From an uncultured Verrucomicrobiota bacterium (GTDB taxonomy: Bacteria > Verrucomicrobiota > Verrucomicrobiia > Limisphaerales > UBA9464), in assembly GCA_903896505.1 (NCBI GenBank), contig CAITXU010000161.1, positions 1-32,536 of the forward strand: a stretch of DNA of 32,536 nt. The letters are read 5' to 3'. Below, piece after piece: positions 1-8,944 of this stretch. Position 1 is the first letter of the stretch. Every line of letters starts with the position of its first letter. The notes beneath the pieces are model-generated. The model did no database searches and was not told the DNA's origin. It saw nothing but the letters and a program-made list of their open reading frames with translations. Made by a program: the position numbers and the translations under genes.

Positions 1-289
1 CGTGACCTCCTTGTGGATTCTCATCCCTGCGATCCTGGCAGCGTTTGCCCTGAGTCTTCCCCGGGTTGCCATCTACGGAGCCCACCTCAATGTCTTCATC
101 CCGTCGGAACAACGTGCCACCGTCCTCTCCTTCGTATCGATGTGCCGGACTCTGGCCATCGTGGTGTTGAATCCTCTGACCGGCTGGGGAGCCGATCATT
201 CCCTGCCGTGGACCTTCGTCACTCTTGGGGTCCTGCTCTGCCTAGTTCCCTTGTTTTCCCGCATTGAGGAACGGCACCTTCAGGTGTAG
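1..289 (+). CDS. MFS-type transporter, C-terminal fragment (cut by window start)
   Basis: The reading frame is open from the window edge and ends in TAG after about 95 residues, so only the last part of the protein is visible. It contains about three hydrophobic helices: one from roughly residue 3 to 27, one around 'VLSFVSMCRTLAIVVLNPL' and one around 'VTLGVLLCLVPLF', then a short charged tail. The mix of small hydrophobic residues, the 'EQRATVLSF' loop and the 'NPLTGWGAD' turn resembles the last helices of major facilitator superfamily permeases, where the motif 'R(A)T.lS..s...l' is common before helix 11. The substrate cannot be deduced. The GTG at position 2 is an internal codon, not a credible start. 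Confidence 0.6.
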   Translation, partial: VTSLWILIPAILAAFALSLPRVAIYGAHLNVFIPSEQRATVLSFVSMCRTLAIVVLNPLTGWGADHSLPWTFVTLGVLLCLVPLFSRIEERHLQV

Positions 290-590
290 GCCCCTCTCTC
301 ACCCGGACGTTTTCCCTTCGGGACCCTCCTCAGGATCGCAACAGAACTAAACAACTGACCTGTCCCTCTGTTGTGAATCTCAGGCTCGTCGAGACTTGTT
401 CCGCTTCGCGAGACCCGGGATCACGACTGATAACCGGTTGCTTAGTTTTGCCTGCCTTGCCGCGACAGATGACCTGTCCCTTAGTTTTGTCCCTTTGCCG
501 CGACAGATGACCTGTCCCTTAGTTTTGTCCCTTAGTCTTGAAGCCGTGGTGAAAATGGAAAACTAATGGCGTCCGGCGAGGGTCCACCGC
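290..590. other. Intergenic spacer with repeats
   Basis: No credible gene lies in these 300 bases between the transporter fragment and the FG-GAP gene. The stretch carries the 38-bp tandem repeat listed separately, a partial upstream copy (about 438-458) and another isolated match to its core 'GACCTGTCCCT' near 356-366. A likely ribosome binding site GAGGG (578-582) sits 8 bases before the ATG at 591. Confidence 0.6.
459..534. repeat. 38-bp tandem repeat, two full copies
   Basis: Two consecutive copies begin at 459 and 497, each reading GCCGCGACAGAT followed by GACCTGTCCCTTAGTTTTG and TCCCTT. They are identical over 37 bases. A degenerate half unit precedes them (CTTAGTTTTG at about 441-450), and another 'GACCTGTCCCT' occurs near 356. 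The reverse-complement core, AACTAAGGGACAGGTC, resembles dispersed intergenic repeats I associate with Verrucomicrobia and Acidobacteria genomes. That link is recalled, not tested. Confidence 0.85.
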
Positions 591-3500
591 ATGCTGACCT
601 GGTTCCCCATGGTTCCCTTGTGCTCAGACCGTCGTTTGTGGTCGACGTGTGCCGGCATTCTGGCCGGATTTCTAGGCCTGCTTTCGTTAAAGGCAGGCTC
701 GTGGACCTCTGTCGGCCCGCACCGCCTCCAACAACTGACGGTTCCCAAGGGAGGTCGATCGGGTTTTCATCTCCTCCCTCCAGCCACCACCGGACTCGAT
801 TTTACCAATTTTGTTCCGGAATCCCGTTACTGGACCAATCAACTGCTCCTGGACGGTGGAGGTGTCACCGCGGCGGATGTCGACGGAGACGGACGGATTG
901 ATCTCTTTTTTACCGGACAAACCGGCCTCAGCTCGCTCTGGCGCAATCTGGGGGACTGGCGATTCACTAATGTCACGGCTGAGGCCTTTGGCCCGGATTC
1001 CGGCCTGGCAACACTGGATGGTTTGGGATGTGCCTTTGCCGATCTGAATGGGGACGGAGCACCCGACTTGGTGGTGAACTCCCATGGTCAGGGAACCCTC
1101 GTTTACTTCAACGATGGGAAGGGTCATTTCAAATCATATCCGACCCGACTGAATCCAGGCCACGGCGGATACAGCGTCGCCATCGCTGATGTTGATGGGG
1201 ATGGCTGGCTGGACGTCTATATTTGCAACTACAGGGTCCGGGCTTTGATGGACATGCCCAACGCCCGGGCCAACCTGAAGACCGTCAACGGCCGCAAGGA
1301 GGTGGCCTCGGTCGATGGCCGCCCAACCACCGAACCCGACCTGACCAACCGGTTTGTCGTCAATGCGCGCGGTGGCGTTGACGAAGTGGGTGAACCCGAT
1401 GTGCTCTACCGAAATCTGGGGGGCACCAACTTCGTGGAAGTGCCCTGGACGGATGGGGCGTTCGTGGATGAGGACGGGCATCCCCTCTCTCGTCCGCCCT
1501 TCGACTGGGGACTGTCCGCCATGTTCCGTGATCTGAACGGTGACGGGCATCCGGAATTGTATGTTTGCAATGATTTCCAAAGTCCTGACCGACTCTGGAT
1601 CAATGAATGCAAGCCCGGTCGGGTGCAATTTCGCGCCGCACCGCAAAATGCCCTCCGCCACACCAGCTTTTTTTCCATGGGTGTTGATTTTGCCGACGTC
1701 AATCGGGATGGCTTCGACGATTTCCTCGTGCTGGACATGATGAGCCGGGGCCACCACCAACGGATGACGCAGCTCTCACCTCCGCCACCCGAAGGGCTCG
1801 ACCCGACCGACCCGCGAACGGTCGGGCAGTATCCGGTGAACTCCCTCCAAATGGGGCGTGGCGACGGCACCTTTGCCGAGGTCGCTGCCTATGCCCGCCT
1901 CCAGGCCACCGAGTGGTCGTGGACTCCCGTCTTTCTGGATGTCGACCTCGACGGATGGGAAGACCTGTTGGTAAGCAACGGCCAATGGCGGGCCTCCCGG
2001 GACCTCGATGTGATCGGCGATTTGCAGCGGTTACGCCGTCAGCGAAAGCTGTCGGACCGGGAAATCTTCGAGGCTCGCAAGGCGTTCCCGCGGTTTGAGA
2101 CGCCCAAGCTGGCTTTTCGCAACGATGGTCGTGGGCGCTTCGAAGAAACCGGTACCGCCTGGGGATTTGATTTGGCATCGGTGGCACATGGCATGTGCCT
2201 GGCTGATTTGGATGGCGATGGAGACCTCGATGTGATCGTCAATCGACTCAATGGTCCGGCTCTACTCTATCAGAACCTCACGAGCGCCGCTCGAATCGCG
2301 GTCCGTCTTCTGGCCAGCGGTCCGAACCGCTTTGGAATCGGTGCCCGGATCGAGGTGACTCCATCCCCCGGTTCGAGCCTGCCGATTCAAACCCAGGAAA
2401 TCATCGCTGGAGGCCGTTACCTCAGTGGTGACGCACCCGAGCGGGTGTTTGCCATGGGGACCAATGCAGAAGCAACGATCGCAGTCCACTGGCCCGACGG
2501 ACATCACACTCGACTAGATCACGCTCTGCCCAATCATCGGTACGAAATCGGACCGGACACGGAACTCCCGCATCAGCCCAAAGTTCCCGCCGCGCAGCCT
2601 CTCTTTCAGGATATAAGTGCGATGCTCTCGCACACCAACGTGCACGAGGCCACCGATGAATTCATCCGGCAACCTCTTCTTCCCCGTCGATTGGGGACGG
2701 AAGGCCCCGGTGTCGCCTGGGCCAGAATCGGTGGTGAAGCCCGCGAATCCCTGGTGATTGGCGCCGGCCGACACGGCGCTCTGTCGGTCTATCATTTCGA
2801 TTCAACAGGGAAAATCAGCGCCCAGACCAACCTACCTGCCTCTATCGCACAAACCACGGTCCTTCCATGGGACGCCGGGCTGTTGGTGGGCATGTCCACC
2901 TACCTCGAAGCTTCAGCATCCGGCTCATCACTATCTTTCTGGCCGGACGGCGGCCCATCACTTGCAGAGGAAGAAACCGCTATTGGAGCCCTCGCCGCCG
3001 CAGATGTCGACGATAGCGGGATGGTATCCGTTTTTGTCGGGGGACGGGTCCTGCCAGGGCACTGGCCGGCACCCACCACCTCGCGACTGGTAAAAGTCAA
3101 AGAGGGTCAGTTTAAGGACATTCAGGTTTTTAAAGATATTGGCCTTGTCCAAGCCGCCGTCTTTTCTGATTTAGACCAGGATGGACATCCCGACCTGGCC
3201 GTTGCCGGCGAATGGGGTCCCCTCCAACTTTTTCATAATACGGACCACCATCTGGTCCCTTGGGATGCCCCGGTTGAAATCGATGGACGACGCCATCCCC
3301 TGAGCTCACTCAATGGGTGGTGGACTTCGGTTCAAGCGGGAGATTTTGACGGCGACGGGAGACCTGATTTGGTGGCGGGCAACTGGGGTGAGAATGATTA
3401 CCATGCCTTGTATGGCGACCGTCGCGCCGTTTTTTATGGCAACCTCTTCGGCAGTGGGGCTGAAGACATCCTGGAGGCCTACGCCCCGAGACATCCGGAT

Positions 3501-4343
3501 GCGGCTTCATCCGGTGCACTGGCACCGTCTGATTATTTACCGGTACATGGTTTTTTCATCTTGGGACAGTATTTAATCCCCCTCCGAGACCGGTTTCCCA
3601 CCCATCGTGCCTATGCTTCGGCAACACTGGCGGACCTGTTGGGCACCAACCGTCTGACCGCAGCACGGGTTGAGGCCAACTGGTTTTCCTCGGTGGTTTT
3701 GCTAAATCGCGGGGACCACTTTGTCCTCCGTCGCCTTCCGGAAATGGCCCAATGGTCACCGATTTGGGGAATCGTGGTGGCCGACTGGGATGGGGATGGG
3801 CACGAAGATCTTTTTATATCGCAAAACTACTTTGGCCAGAATTTGGGAATGACCCGAAATGATGCCGGTCGTGGGCTTCTCCTGCGCGGGGATGGGACGG
3901 GTGGATTTTCTGCGCTAGCCGCTGCCATCAGCGGAATTCAAATGGACGGCGAAGGACGCGGCGCGGCCACAGCTGACTTTGATGGAGATGGGCGACCTGA
4001 CCTGGCGATCGCCCAATTTCGCGGAGCCACCCGCCTTTTTCACAATGTCGCGGGAAAACCTGGATTAAGGGTCCGCCTCGAAGGCACCCCGGGAAATCCT
4101 TTGGCTGCAGGCGCCTCCATTCGGTTGGTCCAGGAGGGAAAGGCGGGGCCGGTGCGGGAAATCCGGTTAGGGGGCGGCCATTGGTCCTGCGATGCAAGTA
4201 CCATGGTACTTGCCCGAGTTGGGGACGGACCGTGCGAAGTGCAGGTGCTCTGGCCCGGAGGAGCCAAGACCACGACCCGAGTCGAATCAACCGTATCCGG
4301 GTTAATTATCGGAGAGGATGGTAAGGCATCGAATCTCCCATAA
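591..4343 (+). CDS. Secreted FG-GAP/VCBS repeat protein with ASPIC/UnbV domain (CRTAC1 family)
   Basis: The 1250-residue product starts with a basic N-terminus and a hydrophobic segment (about residues 18-34) that serves as signal peptide or anchor, so it should act outside the cytoplasm. It then carries many FG-GAP beta-propeller blades with the calcium-binding pattern 'DxDGDGxxDL', for example 'ADVDGDGRIDLFF', 'ADLNGDGAPDLVV' and 'ADLDGDGDLDVIV'. An ASPIC/UnbV domain follows at about 573-653 ('NRFGIGARIEV...VHWPDGHHT'). A second propeller runs to about 1150 and ends in a second, weaker ASPIC-like segment ('AGASIRLV...VLWPGGAKT'). Family members are usually half this size, so this is a tandem double protein. 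The role is unknown; carbohydrate or surface binding is usually assumed. GAGGG lies 8 bases before the chosen ATG. No downstream partner shares its strand: the next region is convergent. Confidence 0.85.
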   Translation: MLTWFPMVPLCSDRRLWSTCAGILAGFLGLLSLKAGSWTSVGPHRLQQLTVPKGGRSGFHLLPPATTGLDFTNFVPESRYWTNQLLLDGGGVTAADVDGDGRIDLFFTGQTGLSSLWRNLGDWRFTNVTAEAFGPDSGLATLDGLGCAFADLNGDGAPDLVVNSHGQGTLVYFNDGKGHFKSYPTRLNPGHGGYSVAIADVDGDGWLDVYICNYRVRALMDMPNARANLKTVNGRKEVASVDGRPTTEPDLTNRFVVNARGGVDEVGEPDVLYRNLGGTNFVEVPWTDGAFVDEDGHPLSRPPFDWGLSAMFRDLNGDGHPELYVCNDFQSPDRLWINECKPGRVQFRAAPQNALRHTSFFSMGVDFADVNRDGFDDFLVLDMMSRGHHQRMTQLSPPPPEGLDPTDPRTVGQYPVNSLQMGRGDGTFAEVAAYARLQATEWSWTPVFLDVDLDGWEDLLVSNGQWRASRDLDVIGDLQRLRRQRKLSDREIFEARKAFPRFETPKLAFRNDGRGRFEETGTAWGFDLASVAHGMCLADLDGDGDLDVIVNRLNGPALLYQNLTSAARIAVRLLASGPNRFGIGARIEVTPSPGSSLPIQTQEIIAGGRYLSGDAPERVFAMGTNAEATIAVHWPDGHHTRLDHALPNHRYEIGPDTELPHQPKVPAAQPLFQDISAMLSHTNVHEATDEFIRQPLLPRRLGTEGPGVAWARIGGEARESLVIGAGRHGALSVYHFDSTGKISAQTNLPASIAQTTVLPWDAGLLVGMSTYLEASASGSSLSFWPDGGPSLAEEETAIGALAAADVDDSGMVSVFVGGRVLPGHWPAPTTSRLVKVKEGQFKDIQVFKDIGLVQAAVFSDLDQDGHPDLAVAGEWGPLQLFHNTDHHLVPWDAPVEIDGRRHPLSSLNGWWTSVQAGDFDGDGRPDLVAGNWGENDYHALYGDRRAVFYGNLFGSGAEDILEAYAPRHPDAASSGALAPSDYLPVHGFFILGQYLIPLRDRFPTHRAYASATLADLLGTNRLTAARVEANWFSSVVLLNRGDHFVLRRLPEMAQWSPIWGIVVADWDGDGHEDLFISQNYFGQNLGMTRNDAGRGLLLRGDGTGGFSALAAAISGIQMDGEGRGAATADFDGDGRPDLAIAQFRGATRLFHNVAGKPGLRVRLEGTPGNPLAAGASIRLVQEGKAGPVREIRLGGGHWSCDASTMVLARVGDGPCEVQVLWPGGAKTTTRVESTVSGLIIGEDGKASNLP

Positions 4344-4434
4344 ACCAAAAGTAACGCCTTCTGGTCGGCGACTTCAGAGCGCCAGTGCACTTCGCCATTT
4401 TGGGCCGAACCATCTACCCGCACGGAGGGACGCC

Positions 4435-5301
4435 CTATTTCCCGCCGATGCAATACAGGCTTTTTCCCGTTCGGATGAAAATGTGTTTCCCGGCGATGGC
4501 TGGGGATGCCTGCAGTTTTTCGCCCAAGGGATTTCTTGCGAGGACGTCGAATTGTGGTCCGGCGGCGAGAACAGTGGTCTCACCATCATCCCCGACGAAG
4601 TAGATGCGGCCGTCGGCGGCGACCGGTGAAGCAGAAAAATTTCCTCCGACGCGTTCCTGCCAGACAATTGCACCGGTTTCTGAATTCAGACAGGAGGCAA
4701 TGCCGCCGTCCGTGATCGCATAAAGAAAGGGCTTTACGAAAATCAGTGAAGGCACCTTCGGCATGCCCTTCCTTTGCTCCCACACGAGATTGGATTCGTC
4801 CAGGTCGCCGGTGCCGCCCAACTTGAAGGCTTTGGTGGTTTCTTTTCCGCCCCAACCACCGGAAGTGAACACAAGTCCGTCACCGATGACGGTCGACGGA
4901 ACTTTGCCCTCACCGATGACTTTGCTTGTCCATAGGCGCTTCCCGGTTCTCAAGTCAAAACCCTGCACCACGTCACCGGCCTCGCTCACAACCTCGGTAT
5001 GACTATCAGGCCCCATCCAAATGGCGGGGGCACCGTGAGATATCCGTGAAAGGCCACGTCGGGCTTTCCAACGTTCGTGACCAGTCCGGGCCTCAAGCGC
5101 CAGAACGTAGGATTGGTCCCACGGTATCTGCCATCCCAGTTTCTTATCCTCACCGTCGCCGAAGCAGGCATAGACGAGCTCGCCATCGGTCGCGGGTGTG
5201 GGCGTGGCATAGCTGTTCCGTCCCTCCTTCCGCCGTGGCACCTGCTGGAAGACTTCCCTGTCCCAAAGAATCTTTCCAGACGCCGGAGGGTTTTGAAATC
5301 C
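4435..5301 (-). pseudogene. PQQ-like beta-propeller protein, 3' part only
   Basis: The frame reads 'FQNPPASGKILWDREVFQQ' at about 5298 and continues through beta-propeller blades with the PQQ-type pattern 'xxxGxxxW' ('GHERWKARRG', 'GKRLWTSKV', 'GAIVWQERVG') to a natural end 'SLYCIGGK'. This is a secreted quinoprotein-like propeller (BamB/PQQ-like fold), common in Verrucomicrobia and Planctomycetes near genes for polymer degradation. The first ATG in frame is at 5241, but homology-like sequence extends upstream of it without a start until an in-frame TGA near 5338. About 100-150 N-terminal residues, including the signal peptide and the usual 'WPQFRGP' segment, are therefore missing. The segment 'CFGDG-EDKKLGW' (about 5148-5160) also looks shortened by some 40-50 residues compared with the family as I recall it. 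I read this as a gene remnant fused out of frame to the fragment upstream. Confidence 0.7.
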
Positions 5302-6926
5302 GCGTCGCTGGTTGCCGGATCGAAGTCGATTGCTTTTTCATATTCCAACAACTGCTTGTGGCGGGCTTCGAGGCGGGTCCTCAAGCCAATCTTCGGCGAG
5401 ATAATATAGATGCCCACCACATGGAAGCGGTCCGATATTTCGAGGTGACCGGGGTGCCATTGATTACGGACATCATGAACCCCGTCGGCGTCAATCCTGA
5501 AGACCTCAACCGGATGCGGAAGGGACTCAGGCAAGCCAAAATCAAAGGTTCCTTCACGTTCCAAGAACTTGAAGACCTTCTCCTGGCGATTGGGCGTGTA
5601 GGCCAGATCAAGAGCGAAGAAAATGCCGCCGTGGGGACCGACGACCGAGGCCAGGTCCCAGGAGGGATTGCCACGTTCCAATTCGCGCCGGTATTCAAAG
5701 GCATCGCCCTCCAGCAGTAGGTCTTCCAACAGGCGTATCTCGCGGTCGACCCGGGTGATGGGATCGAGGAGGTCGCGAAATTTGACCAGGGAACCCAAGC
5801 TCAGGTTGAACCAGTACAAAGAGGTGATTCGACTGCTCAAGGCGTGATATGCTTGAGAGCGCAACTCATCCGCTGTGGGCGAGGTCCGTGCCCTTCCTGC
5901 CTGCCGGTCCCAACCATCGTGGGCTCCCTGCGACCAGACGGCGATGGGCCGTGGCCGGTTCAGGTCACGCAAACTGCGGGTCATGTCGCCGATGGTTTCG
6001 AGCGGAGCTCCCCACCGGAGACGACCCTCACCCCATCGGTCGTAGAGTCCCCAAGCATCGGGTGCCGGAGCAGTCACCCGGTAAGCGTCGAAATGCGGAT
6101 AGTCTGCTAGTCCCGCATAATAACGCCAGACGCGCTCCTCGCTATGGGTGATGGTGGTCGGCAACCGGGTTGGGGCATAGGGTGCCAGTTTCTCGAACAC
6201 CTCCTGCGGGGGAACGGGACGTCCTCCGCCATATTGCGGTTCCCCAAGGAATTCCACAGCATGAATTCGCGTCAGCATCGCATCCGTATCGTAGTGGTCG
6301 AAAGGGGCGAGGCGGTTCATGTACTTGAGCGGATAGCGGTCAAACAATGCCGTGTCGGAATAGCCCGGCACGTCCTGGTGCATGCCCGTGTTGATGTGCA
6401 TGCGATGGAGGATTTTTAAATAGGGTTCCACCGTGAGTGTGTTGCTGGAGCCGAGAGCCGACGCAACCCAGCCTCCTCCCAGGTCAAACACCTCCCGCTT
6501 GACGCGCAGGTGAGCCCACAGAGATCGCGCGATTCCATCGGCCCCGGCCACCCGAACTTCCACCCCGGCATAGCCCAACGGCAGAGGTGCAGAGTCGAGG
6601 ATGAATCCTCCCTTTTCCCCAGCCGGGATGACCCCATTGGCCGGGAAGGACGAAAGGTTGGTCTGCCAGGTTTGAGAAGTAAAGACGCGGAAATCAGCTG
6701 GCTGAGCGGGCAGCCAAAGTCGGCACCCCACCATTGAGAGCGATTCACCGGTCTCATTTTGAACATGAACCACCGTTTTGGTCGGGCGCAATGAATCCCC
6801 AGAACCGAGGAACGTGATGGCGGAGAGCCAGGCCCGGGGTCGGTTGATGGGAAACTCCAACGTTTTAGCGTCGGAGCCACCACCGATTCGAAGTTGATGC
6901 GCTGTGGCGACTCCCCAGTCGGTTCC
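5285..6926 (-). pseudogene. Fragment of large secreted protein, glycosidase-like, family not identified
   Basis: A 547-residue stretch from 'GTDWGVATAHQ' to 'DADFKTLRRL' has coherent protein character. The N-terminal part (about 'EFPINRPRAW' to 'LWAHLRVKREVFDLGGGW') looks like beta-sandwich domains. The rest ('GEPQYGGG', 'THSEERVWRYYAGL', 'RPIAVWSQGAHDGW', 'ITSLYWFNLSLG') resembles a TIM-barrel glycoside-hydrolase-like domain, but I cannot name the family. The open frame extends further on both sides (4986-7097), yet those extensions are out-of-frame readings of the flanking methyltransferase and PQQ genes. There is no own start or signal peptide and no natural end, so both termini have been lost. 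The junctions lie near 6925 and 5290. Function is not assigned. Confidence 0.6.
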
Positions 6927-7384
6927 CCGGGAGGGCATTGTAACTGACAAAGACAAAACCCGACGGAGCAAGTACGCGGCCGCAGAAATCCAAGAGTGAC
7001 TCGCGAACCGGTGAGGGCACCCAGGAGAACACGCCATGGCAGAGGATATAGTAAAAACACCCCGGACTCGATGGGCCAATCCCCGGCCCTGCCGCAACAG
7101 AATTCGACATTGGTGAGCGCACAGGCCCGAGCATACTTCTGCGCCCTCTCGACGGCGGCAGCGGCGGTATCGATTCCGATAGACTGACTTTCGGGAAAGG
7201 TGGCCGCCAGGGGGACCAGGTGAGCACCGTCACCGCATCCAATCTCGAGCACCCTGCATCGGGCTACGTCCGCTCCGTCGAGGCCAAAGAGTCGACCGAG
7301 CGACGCCATCCTGTCCGAATGCACCTGAGGCTGGGGGTGCGATGGATACGGGATATGATCGTAGGAAGACTGCCAAGTGGCCAT
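6924..7384 (-). pseudogene. SAM-dependent methyltransferase, N-terminal fragment with frameshift
   Basis: The start 'MATWQSSYDHIPYPSHPQPQ' and motif I 'VLEIGCGDGAHLVPLA', followed by 'SIGIDTAAAAVERAQ', identify a class I methyltransferase of the kind that carries a C-terminal regulatory domain (full length usually around 500 residues). The frame is correct to 'GDWPIESGVF', then switches at an A5 run (7053-7057; T5 on the coding strand). One base too many there puts 'YILCHGVFSWVP' and 'FVFVSYNALPG' in another frame. After 'SYNALPG' (about 6927) homology-like sequence stops and the next gene fragment begins. One frameshift plus a 3' deletion therefore leaves about 155 codons. It diverges from the Hcp-like gene at 7485 across about 100 bp. 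Confidence 0.75.
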
Positions 7385-7484
7385 GCCTCGACGGTGACGT
7401 CGGTCGGCAGGGCTCCCAATCGGATTCTACTCCGAAGGTCGGATACCTCTTGACCCTTGAATACTTCACAGTGAGGTTGGACCT

Positions 7485-8039
7485 GTGAAACTCCGTTTTT
7501 CGCAGCTCCTCAAGACTGCTCCCCTGGTCGTCGGTGCCGCCCAGTCGTTAAGAGTCGAGGGGGCGCAACAGATTTATCTCGCACTGGACGGAATCGTCGG
7601 GGAATTAGCGGATAGCACCCACAAGGGCCAAATCGAAATCAATTCCTTTTCGTTGGGATTATCGAACTCCGGCACGGTGGGCGGGAGTACCGGGGGCGGA
7701 GGAAAAGTCAGCTTTCAGGATCTGTCGGTATCCACTGCTTTGTCGTCCGCATCTCCGGTGCTCAGCTTCTATTGTGCGTCCGGAAAGCACATTCCGACGG
7801 CAACTCTGACGGTAGAAGCAATCGACTCGACCCTGGTAAAGCCCATCCCCATTTACACGGTTGTCCTGACGGATGTTCTGATAACGTCTGTGAAGACGGA
7901 GGGCTCTGATTCCAGGCCGGGCGAGAATTATTCGCTCACCTACGGCAAAATTTCATGGACCTATGTTCCGATTAATACCAAGGGTGGGCCTGGAACCCCG
8001 ATCACGAAGAGTTGGAATGTGACCGAAAACCATCCCTGA
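7485..8039 (+). CDS. Exported Hcp-like protein (type VI tube protein fold)
   Basis: The 184-residue product begins with a basic residue stretch and a hydrophobic segment (about 8-27, ending near 'VEGAQ'), a signal peptide. The Hcp core follows: 'IYLALDGIVGE', 'GQIEINSFSLGLSNSG', 'GGGGKVSFQDLSVS', 'SPVLSFYCASGKHIPTATLTV' and the C-terminal 'SLTYGKISWTYVPI'. These match the Hcp/T6SS tube protein family (PF05638) closely. Canonical Hcp is cytoplasmic and lacks a signal peptide, so this is the exported orphan branch; no other type VI genes are visible in the window. The start is GTG, with GTGAGG (7471-7476) 8 bases upstream. A second Hcp-like gene follows 57 bp downstream of its stop and probably forms an operon with it. 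Function is unknown. Confidence 0.8.
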   Translation: MKLRFSQLLKTAPLVVGAAQSLRVEGAQQIYLALDGIVGELADSTHKGQIEINSFSLGLSNSGTVGGSTGGGGKVSFQDLSVSTALSSASPVLSFYCASGKHIPTATLTVEAIDSTLVKPIPIYTVVLTDVLITSVKTEGSDSRPGENYSLTYGKISWTYVPINTKGGPGTPITKSWNVTENHP

Positions 8040-8096
8040 TCGTTGATTTCCCGGATACTCATTTCCCTGGGCCCGCGAAAGGCCCGGAGGTCAACC

Positions 8097-8921
8097 ATGT
8101 TCCCAAGAATTGCCCGAGCCTTTTGGTTCTTGATATGCCTCGGGGTCACCATGCCGGGAACCGCCTGTTGGGGAGGTCAAGTCTTCGTCAAAATCGATGG
8201 AATTGACGGAGACTCGACCAATATCCTCCATAGGAACTGGATCGAGGTTCAATCATTCTCCATTGGGTTGAGTCATCCTGCGGTCCTTGGTGGCGGCGCC
8301 AACGGTCCAAAGGGGAAGACCATCGCCGGACAATTACACATTTTAAAGCCGGTGGACAGGACCTCGCCACTTTTGAGCCTGGGAGCGGCCGCCCACACAC
8401 CATTGACGCAGGTCCAAGTTGACCTGGAGCTGGATTTGAGTGAGGTGGACGCTCCGCCCAGGACCTCACCCGGTAATCTGAAAGAACTTCGCACCGCCTG
8501 CCGGATTTCATTGAACGACGTCGTCATCTCTTCGATCCAAATCAAGGGAGACACCAACTCGTTAACCGAGGAGGTCGGCTTGAGCTTCAGGGAAATGTCC
8601 TATGCGGTGCCGATTTTGAGAACAGCCACGGCACAAATCCAAAGTGAACTCTTTGAGTGGAATTTTGATTCGGAAACCGGGGGCTTGGGAACGACGGCAG
8701 ACGGGCCGTTGGTGGTCGGAGTTTATAGCGCGGGTGACGGCCAAATAGCTCTCCAATGGGATGCCAAAGTAGGACAATCCTTTGATGTCCTTGTCAGCCC
8801 CAAGGTCCATGGGACCTATGCGCCGCTCATGAACGTCAGCACCACGAACAATGGACCATTGGAAGTTCGACTGCCCTTCTCCGGGGCCATGCAGTTTTTT
8901 CTGCTGGTGAGGCGGCCTTGA
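8097..8921 (+). CDS. Exported Hcp-like protein with C-terminal beta-domain
   Basis: I chose the ATG at 8097 because GGAGG (8086-8090) lies 6 bases upstream and because it opens a typical signal peptide ('FWFLICLGVTMPGTA'). A longer frame from 8043 lacks both. The 274-residue product has an Hcp-like core at about 27-185: 'VFVKIDGIDGDS', 'WIEVQSFSIGLSHP', 'LTQVQVDLELDL', 'SLNDVVISSIQIKG', 'VGLSFREMSYAV'. This core is more divergent than in the upstream gene and lacks the 'GKVSFQDL' and 'GKHIP' forms. The last 70 or so residues ('GQIALQWDAKVGQSFDVLVSP...FFLLVRRP') resemble the C-terminal immunoglobulin-like tail ('LSW...Y.V..S..L..W') frequent on Verrucomicrobia secreted proteins. Function is unknown. 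Confidence 0.75.
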   Translation: MFPRIARAFWFLICLGVTMPGTACWGGQVFVKIDGIDGDSTNILHRNWIEVQSFSIGLSHPAVLGGGANGPKGKTIAGQLHILKPVDRTSPLLSLGAAAHTPLTQVQVDLELDLSEVDAPPRTSPGNLKELRTACRISLNDVVISSIQIKGDTNSLTEEVGLSFREMSYAVPILRTATAQIQSELFEWNFDSETGGLGTTADGPLVVGVYSAGDGQIALQWDAKVGQSFDVLVSPKVHGTYAPLMNVSTTNNGPLEVRLPFSGAMQFFLLVRRP

Positions 8922-8944
8922 TACCTCCCTTGCCTCCATGGGCT

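Noticed and set aside
4926..5720. A 264-residue plus-strand ORF opposite the PQQ/unknown fragments
   Set aside because: It shows no coherent domain and overlaps sequence with clear minus-strand protein character.
4986..7097. A single 703-residue protein on the minus strand
   Set aside because: Only its middle part (about 5285-6926) looks like one protein; both ends are out-of-frame readings of the neighbouring methyltransferase and PQQ genes.
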